Shown here one piece after another: positions 51,976-56,174 of a stretch of 56,174 bases of DNA. The stretch comes from JAAYJM01 sp964498585 (GTDB taxonomy: Bacteria > Bacteroidota > Ignavibacteria > Kapaibacteriales > UBA2268). The notes beneath the pieces are model-generated. The model made no database searches. It was not told the origin of the DNA and saw only the letters and a program-made list of their open reading frames with translations. Position 1 is the first letter of the stretch. Each line of letters starts with the position of its first letter. The stretch covers positions 1 through 56,174 of the forward strand of contig CAZCHH010000016.1 in NCBI GenBank assembly GCA_964498585.1, in the 5' to 3' direction. Made by a program: the position numbers and the translations under genes.

Positions 51976-54102
51976 TTACATTATCACATAAAACAGTACA
52001 AATATTCCTATTATTGCTAATATAATATATGTCTGAACACTTCCAGTCTGCACTTTTCTTAAAGTGGCACCAAAGAAACCAGTTATATTTGCTAATAAAT
52101 TTACTATTCCGTCAACAACGATATTATCGAAATGACCGATGAAATAGCTAATTCCTCTTATAACCAAGGAAGTTAAATTCACTATTCCATCAATTACTTT
52201 ATTATCGAAAAATGCCATTACTTTAGCAAGCCCAACAGTTCCATTTACAAAAGTTGCCTGATAGATTTCGTCAAAATACCATTTATTTAATGAGCCGGTA
52301 TAAAGTTGACGGAACTGATTAGCAAGATTGTCTGCATTAAGGATTTTGAACTGATAAACACAAAATGCGAAGAAAATACCAAGACCCGCAATGATTAAAG
52401 AAAGAGCCATTGCGGTGTAGTGTTCGTGATGCATTGCTTCTTCAAAACCAGTTGCGTAGTGATGTCCGGCACTATGTGCTTCTGCATTAGCTTCAGTAGA
52501 AACAGCAGTTTCATTGTGCATTAAAAAGTCCCACTGATATTCTACTGGTACTGCAGTATGTGGCTGAACTATTGCGTGATGGAACCAGCCACTTGACGCA
52601 TCTATCGGATTTGGTGAATAGAAAATCCAAAATGATAGAGTTGCTAATATTATTAAAGGTAAAACAATATATTTATTATTTTCGTGTGTTTTTGTTGCAA
52701 TTTCTGTTTTCGCTTCGCCGTGGAAAGCAATAATTGTTAGCCGGAACATATAGAAAGCAGTCATACCAGCAGCAGCAAATCCAAAAATTGGAATGAGCCA
52801 GTTGCCTGTCAAACTGCCGTAAGCAAGAGTTCCGGCAAGAATACCATCTTTACTTAAAAAGCCGGAGGTAAGCGGAACGCCTGCTATTGCTATTGTTGCA
52901 ATTAAAAATGTGATGTAAGTCCAGGGCATCGTTTTTCTTAAACCACCCATATTGTATATATTCTGTGGGTCGCTGTGGTGGTCATTTAATTTATGCATTG
53001 CATGGTGCATTGCATGTATTACAGAGCCGGAAGCAAGGAATAGAGCAGCTTTGAACCAAGCGTGAGTTACTAAGTGCATAAAGCCATTTGTAAAAGCACC
53101 AACTCCAAGCCCCATAACCATATAACCCAGCTGACTTACAGTGGAATAGGCAAGGACTTTCTTGAAATCAATCTGAGTAATTGCTATTGTTGCTGCAATA
53201 AATGCAGTAATTGCTCCGAAATAAGCAATTATCATAAGTGCATTTGCAGTAAACATTGGAAATACGCGAGCTACAAGATAAACACCGGCGGCAACCATAG
53301 TTGCAGCGTGGATTAATGCACTAACAGGTGTTGGACCTTCCATAGCATCTGGCAGCCAAACGTGTAATGGAAACTGTGCTGATTTTCCAATTGCACCACA
53401 AAAAACAAGAATCCCAGTAGCAGTAAGCATTGAACCGCTATCGAATGGCAAAGTGCCGGAACTTATGCTTGCGAATATTTCGTCATACATAAAAGTTCCA
53501 TAAGTGAAAAAGATTATCATTATTCCAATGAAAAATCCTAAATCACCTATTCTGTTGACTAAAAATGCCTTCTTTCCAGCATTTGCAGCAGAATCCTTTT
53601 CATACCAAAAGCCAATTAAAAGATAAGAACTGATACCTACAAGCTCCCAAAATACATACATAAATAAAAAGTTATTTGCTATTACAATGCCAAGCATCGA
53701 AAAAGAAAATAACCCTAAATACGCATAAAATCTTGAAAATCTCTTGTCGTCTGCCATATATTCAAGTGAGAATAAATGCACTACAAAGCTAATTAAAGTA
53801 ACCACGATTAGCATAATAGCAGCGAGATTATCAATTCCAATCCCAACTTTTACAAAAAAGCTGTTTCCAAGGTCTATCCAATTGAATTTTGTTTGAATTA
53901 ATTGTATATCGGCAAAGGTAGTGAGCTTTGTAAACAAAACCAAAATGGAAAGCAGCAAATCCAATCCAAGAATTGCAGTTCCAATGAAGCCAGAAGCTCT
54001 ACCGAGTCGTTTCCCAAAAAATATCAACAGTGCAAATCCCAGCAAAGGCAAGAGCAGGATTGCCGTTGATATTAAAAGAATAGTATCTTGTGTCATAGCC
54101 AA
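51976..54102 (-). CDS. nuoL: NADH-quinone oxidoreductase subunit L
   Basis: Largest antiporter-like subunit of complex I, 708 residues. Conserved elements: FMYVFWELVGISSYLLIGFW (TM5 Glu), GKSAQFPLHVWLPDAMEGPT with the pump Lys and PVSALIHAATMVAAGVYLVA, KKVLAYSTVSQLGYMVMGLG, VTHAWFKAALFLASGSVIHA, and AIAGVPLTSGFLSKDGILAG. The C-terminus has the lateral amphipathic helix region, then KWYFDEIYQATFVNGTV and a final membrane anchor (TYIILAIIGIFVLFYVIM). A His-rich extracytoplasmic loop (about 525-560, ETAVSTEANAEAHSAGHHYA) is noticeable. It is separated from nuoK by a GIY-YIG element and tandem repeats. Confidence 0.96.
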   Translation of the reverse strand: MAMTQDTILLISTAILLLPLLGFALLIFFGKRLGRASGFIGTAILGLDLLLSILVLFTKLTTFADIQLIQTKFNWIDLGNSFFVKVGIGIDNLAAIMLIVVTLISFVVHLFSLEYMADDKRFSRFYAYLGLFSFSMLGIVIANNFLFMYVFWELVGISSYLLIGFWYEKDSAANAGKKAFLVNRIGDLGFFIGIMIIFFTYGTFMYDEIFASISSGTLPFDSGSMLTATGILVFCGAIGKSAQFPLHVWLPDAMEGPTPVSALIHAATMVAAGVYLVARVFPMFTANALMIIAYFGAITAFIAATIAITQIDFKKVLAYSTVSQLGYMVMGLGVGAFTNGFMHLVTHAWFKAALFLASGSVIHAMHHAMHKLNDHHSDPQNIYNMGGLRKTMPWTYITFLIATIAIAGVPLTSGFLSKDGILAGTLAYGSLTGNWLIPIFGFAAAGMTAFYMFRLTIIAFHGEAKTEIATKTHENNKYIVLPLIILATLSFWIFYSPNPIDASSGWFHHAIVQPHTAVPVEYQWDFLMHNETAVSTEANAEAHSAGHHYATGFEEAMHHEHYTAMALSLIIAGLGIFFAFCVYQFKILNADNLANQFRQLYTGSLNKWYFDEIYQATFVNGTVGLAKVMAFFDNKVIDGIVNLTSLVIRGISYFIGHFDNIVVDGIVNLLANITGFFGATLRKVQTGSVQTYIILAIIGIFVLFYVIM

Positions 54103-54155
54103 TATTTTATAATTTATAAATCTTTTTCTTTTTATTTATTTACTTTTCATTTCTT

Positions 54156-54291
54156 GTCATTCTGACGAATGTCAGAATCCATCTTTATTGTCATTCTGAC
54201 GGATGTCAGAATCCATCTTAATTGTCATTCTGACGGATGTCAGAATCTATCTTTATTGTCATTCTGACGGATGTCAGAATCTATCTTAAAA
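54156..54291. repeat. Four tandem 34-bp R2 palindromes
   Basis: Copies start at 54156, 54190, 54224 and 54258. Each begins GTCATTCTGACG and contains ATTCTGAC/GTCAGAAT, a perfect eight-base inverted repeat around four bases, then CCATCTTTATT or a variant. The last copy is the left end of GIY-YIG element 2. Confidence 0.93.
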
Positions 54292-54608
54292 TAAATCAAA
54301 ATACAAATCTTTCCAATCCGGATTATCCTTTTCTATTAAATTTATTTTCCACTGTCTTTTATAGTTTTTTAATGTCTTTTCCCTTGCTATAGCATTATTT
54401 ATGTCATCAAATATTTCATAATATACTAAAGTATGTACTGAATACTTTTTGGTAAAACCTTCAACAAAATCATTTTTATGTTCATAAACTCTTTTTATTA
54501 AATCTTTTGTTACACCTACATACAAAGTTCCATTTGGTTTACTTGCTAATATGTAAGTGTAATATTTCATAAAATTTTAAGATGGATTCTGACATACGTC
54601 AGAATGAC
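54258..54608 (-). mobile_element. GIY-YIG element 2 with R2-type inverted ends (351 bp)
   Basis: Left end GTCATTCTGACGGATGTCAG (54258-), right end GACATACGTCAGAATGAC (to 54608), inverted relative to one another. The nuclease stop codon TAA (54286-54288) lies within the terminal repeat. Element 3 (55795-56146) has the same boundaries and is only one base longer. Confidence 0.78.
54286..54570 (-). CDS. Single-domain GIY-YIG endonuclease (copy 2)
   Basis: 94 residues, starting MKYYTYILASKPNGTLYVGV (GIY as TYI, YIG as YVG). The catalytic Arg is in LIKRVYEHKND, and Glu in AIAREKTLKNYKRQ. It is nearly the same as the copy at 55823: only five of 94 residues differ (V/N in DFxEG, T/N after SVH, A/S, T/N and K/N). 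The end of the reading frame runs into the R2 palindrome, which supplies the stop. It sits between nuoK and nuoL in the operon direction. All active-site residues are kept. Confidence 0.92.
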   Translation of the reverse strand: MKYYTYILASKPNGTLYVGVTKDLIKRVYEHKNDFVEGFTKKYSVHTLVYYEIFDDINNAIAREKTLKNYKRQWKINLIEKDNPDWKDLYFDLF

Positions 54609-54838
54609 AAGGAAATATCCATCAGAATGACTGTTCTTTAAGATGGATTCTGACATACGTCAGAATGACAAGGAAATATCCATCAGAATGANNNNNNNNN
54701 NNNNNNNNNNNNNNNNNNNNNNNNNNNNNNNNNNNNNNNNNNNNNNNNNNNNNNNNNNNNNNNNNNNNNNNNNNNNNNNNNNNNNNNNNNNCTGTTCTTT
54801 AAGATGGATTCTGACATACGTCAGAATGACTGTTAAAA
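54579..54838. repeat. 61-bp tandem repeat containing R2 arms, interrupted by an assembly gap
   Basis: AAGATGGATTCTGACATACG recurs at 54579, 54640 and, beyond the gap, 54801. The first two starts are 61 bases apart. Each unit holds an R2 palindrome and a truncated one (CCATCAGAATGAC). The true copy number is hidden in the gap. Confidence 0.85.
54692..54791. other. Assembly gap, 100 N
   Basis: Exactly 100 unknown bases, the usual placeholder length. The sequence on both sides belongs to the same 61-bp repeat, so the gap comes from repeat collapse; its real length is unknown. Confidence 0.98.
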
Positions 54839-54932
54839 ATTTCATTTCCATTTTAATAAAGTCTTTCATTTATCACTAAATTCAGAATGAAAAAAATAAT
54901 TAACAATTAATAATTAACAATTAATAATTAAT

Positions 54933-55241
54933 TTAGTCTTTCATTTTCACGATTTCATCAACGTTAATGTGCTTGAAGTTTTGGTAAATATTAAGCACAA
55001 TAGCAAGAGCAACAGCAGCTTCAGCGGCTGCAAGTATTATTACAAATAAAGCTGCAATATGACCATCTATATTCATTCCGCCATATTTAGCGAATGCAAT
55101 AAAGTTGATATTTGCAGAATTCAGCACGAGTTCTAATCCCATTAGCACCATAATAGCATTTTTGCGGATTATTATTCCAAAAATGCCGAGCGAAAAAAGA
55201 ATCGCACTTACAATTAAATATTCAGTTAATCCTATATTCAT
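54933..55241 (-). CDS. nuoK: NADH-quinone oxidoreductase subunit K
   Basis: Small membrane subunit of complex I with three helices, 102 residues. It has the family core FGIIIRKNAIMVLMGLELVL, then NSANINFIAFAKYGG with the conserved Glu in TM2 (LELVLNSANINF), and VIILAAAEAAVALAIVLNIY with the Glu of TM3. Length is normal. It follows nuoJ by 11 bases. The 830-base gap to nuoL downstream is filled with repeats, an assembly gap and GIY-YIG element 2. Confidence 0.96.
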   Translation of the reverse strand: MNIGLTEYLIVSAILFSLGIFGIIIRKNAIMVLMGLELVLNSANINFIAFAKYGGMNIDGHIAALFVIILAAAEAAVALAIVLNIYQNFKHINVDEIVKMKD

Positions 55242-55252
55242 ATATCACCTTC

Positions 55253-55747
55253 TTATTTTCTACGGGCAATTAGTGCTGCTCCGACTAAAGCAATAAGCAA
55301 AAGCACAGAAGCAACTTCAAATGGTAATAAATATTCTGTCATCAAAGCATAACCAAGTCCTTCAATCGTAGTATTTGGTTGTGTAAATTCCCGGCTTACC
55401 CATTCTACATTTGTAAATAGCATTATTAACGTTACCGCAATTATAGCAACTACAACAAGAGATGTGATTAGCTGCACCTTTCCGGTTGTTCCGGTTTTTA
55501 TATCAACGCCGGTAATTTTTGTCGTAAGCATAACCCCGAAGATGATTAGCACCAGAATGCCACCGATATAGACCATAATTTGAGTAAGTGCAACAAAATC
55601 AGCAAATAACAATACGTATAAACCCGCTATTCCAAAAAAAGTAAATAGCAATGAAAACGCAGAATACATAATATTCTTTGATAGCACAACTACCGCTGCA
55701 GAACCAATTACAATTGCTGCAAATATGTAAAAAAGTAAATCTTCCAT
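55253..55747 (-). CDS. nuoJ: NADH-quinone oxidoreductase subunit J
   Basis: Membrane subunit of complex I with five helices, 164 residues. It begins MEDLLFYIFAAIVIGSAAVV and contains the TM3 pi-bulge region ADFVALTQIMVYIGGILVLI, which includes the conserved Tyr and Gly-Gly, followed by FGVMLTTKITGVDIKTG. The C-terminal helix ASVLLLIALVGAALIARRK is standard. It is the first nuo gene visible; nuoI and the others should lie beyond the right edge, after GIY-YIG element 3. Confidence 0.95.
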   Translation of the reverse strand: MEDLLFYIFAAIVIGSAAVVVLSKNIMYSAFSLLFTFFGIAGLYVLLFADFVALTQIMVYIGGILVLIIFGVMLTTKITGVDIKTGTTGKVQLITSLVVVAIIAVTLIMLFTNVEWVSREFTQPNTTIEGLGYALMTEYLLPFEVASVLLLIALVGAALIARRK

Positions 55748-55794
55748 AATTTTATATTCAATTTTTTAAATTAAATTTCTGTTTTATTTTCTTT

Positions 55795-56146
55795 GTCATT
55801 CTGACGAATGTCAGAATCCATCTTAAAATAAATCAAAATACAAATCTTTCCAGTCCGGATTATCATTTTCTATTAAATTTATTTTCCATTGTCTTTTATA
55901 ATTTTTTAAATTCTTTTCCCTTGATATAGCATTATTTATATCATCAAAAATTTCATAATATACTAAATTATGTACTGAATATTTTTTTGTAAAACCTTCA
56001 TTAAAATCATTCTTATGTTCATAAACTCTTTTTATTAAATCTTTTGTTACACCTACATACAAAGTTCCATTTGGTTTACTTGCTAATATGTATGTATAAT
56101 ATTTCATAATATTTTTCAGATGGATTCTGACATACGTCAGAATGAC
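55795..56146 (-). mobile_element. GIY-YIG element 3 with R2-type inverted ends (352 bp)
   Basis: Left end GTCATTCTGACGAATGTCAG (55795-), right end GACATACGTCAGAATGAC (to 56146). The stop codon of the enclosed gene again lies in the left repeat. It is nearly identical to element 2 over its whole length. Confidence 0.78.
55823..56107 (-). CDS. Single-domain GIY-YIG endonuclease (copy 3)
   Basis: 94 residues, near-duplicate of the gene at 54286. MKYYTYILASKPNGTLYVGV, LIKRVYEHKND and AISREKNLKNYKRQ keep Tyr, Arg and Glu of the GIY-YIG active site. The five differences from copy 2 are mostly changes to Asn or Ser. The gene lies 76 bases upstream of nuoJ, in the same direction, probably between nuoI and nuoJ. 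The high similarity implies a recent duplication or ongoing conversion. Confidence 0.92.
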   Translation of the reverse strand: MKYYTYILASKPNGTLYVGVTKDLIKRVYEHKNDFNEGFTKKYSVHNLVYYEIFDDINNAISREKNLKNYKRQWKINLIENDNPDWKDLYFDLF

Positions 56147-56154
56147 CGCTTTTT

Positions 56155-56174
56155 AAGATGGATTCTGACATACG
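56155..56174. repeat. R2 palindrome cut by the window edge
   Basis: AAGATGGATTCTGACATACG, the right-end R2 arm in the same orientation as at 56117, eight bases after element 3. It indicates a further tandem repeat beyond the edge. Confidence 0.8.

Noticed and set aside
54156..54291. CRISPR array
   Set aside because: The 34-bp units abut directly with no unique spacers, each contains a full palindrome, and no cas gene is nearby.
54643..54879. Frames across the N gap
   Set aside because: They consist of repeat DNA and unknown bases; nothing can be inferred.

Overview
The window is AT-rich chromosomal DNA of a bacterium in the FCB (Bacteroidota/Chlorobiota/Ignavibacteria/Kapabacteria-like) group. 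This placement is an inference. It rests on promoters of the form TTTG-N19/20-TAnnTTTG ahead of two tRNAs and nusA, the near absence of Shine-Dalgarno sites, a type IX secretion C-terminal domain at 37345-37944, a secreted-protein C-terminus at the left edge, and a 2-oxoglutarate dehydrogenase that carries its own E2 catalytic domain. TAA/TAG stops dominate, but TGA is also used as a true stop. A 100-base N gap at 54692-54791 shows that this is a scaffold.

Layout. 1-2921: end of a secreted protein, then rpmH-rnpA-yidD-yidC on the minus strand. 3000-8800: repeats, a lipocalin gene with an in-frame TGA, the odhA/kgd fusion, and a HEPN/MNT pair whose HEPN half is broken. 8840-14300: a GH13-like protein, tRNA-Ile2(CAT), two envelope proteins and rpsD. 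14400-21300: an ABC-2 exporter pair, an S41-like protein that has lost catalytic residues, and DegP/HtrA. 21900-30800: typA, a SAM hydroxide adenosyltransferase, a class V aminotransferase, an internally deleted Rpn nuclease, a two-domain GT2/TPR protein, cinA and purN. 31388-33230: a probable type II restriction-modification pair. 33256-44169: SDR, polA, a small T9SS protein, tRNA-Ala and tRNA-Gln, STAS/DUF389, a glutaryl-CoA-dehydrogenase-like enzyme, and nusA. 44299-47544: infB. 48110-55747: nuoJ-K-L-M-N of respiratory complex I on the minus strand.

The most striking structure is in the intergenic space. Three families of short non-coding elements recur with nearly fixed lengths: R1 about 81 bp, R2 150 bp and R3 51 bp. 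Each starts GTCAT and ends ATGAC, so the ends are inverted. They are strung together with 10-16 bp spacers in a conserved order and polarity. The same termini bracket three single-domain GIY-YIG endonuclease genes that lie in the nuo operon, between nuoK and nuoL, between nuoL and nuoM, and just upstream of nuoJ. One nuclease carries R1-type ends; two nearly identical ones carry R2-type ends, and their stop codons lie inside the terminal repeat. This looks like an autonomous (nuclease) plus non-autonomous (MITE/REPIN-like) mobile system, comparable in logic to RAYT/REPIN but with a GIY-YIG enzyme. Mobility and causality are inferences.

Housekeeping functions otherwise dominate: translation (rpmH, rpsD, infB, typA, tRNAs), RNA processing (rnpA), membrane protein insertion (yidC/yidD), replication and repair (polA), transcription (nusA), respiration (nuo), TCA cycle (odhA), purine synthesis (purN) and envelope quality control (degP).
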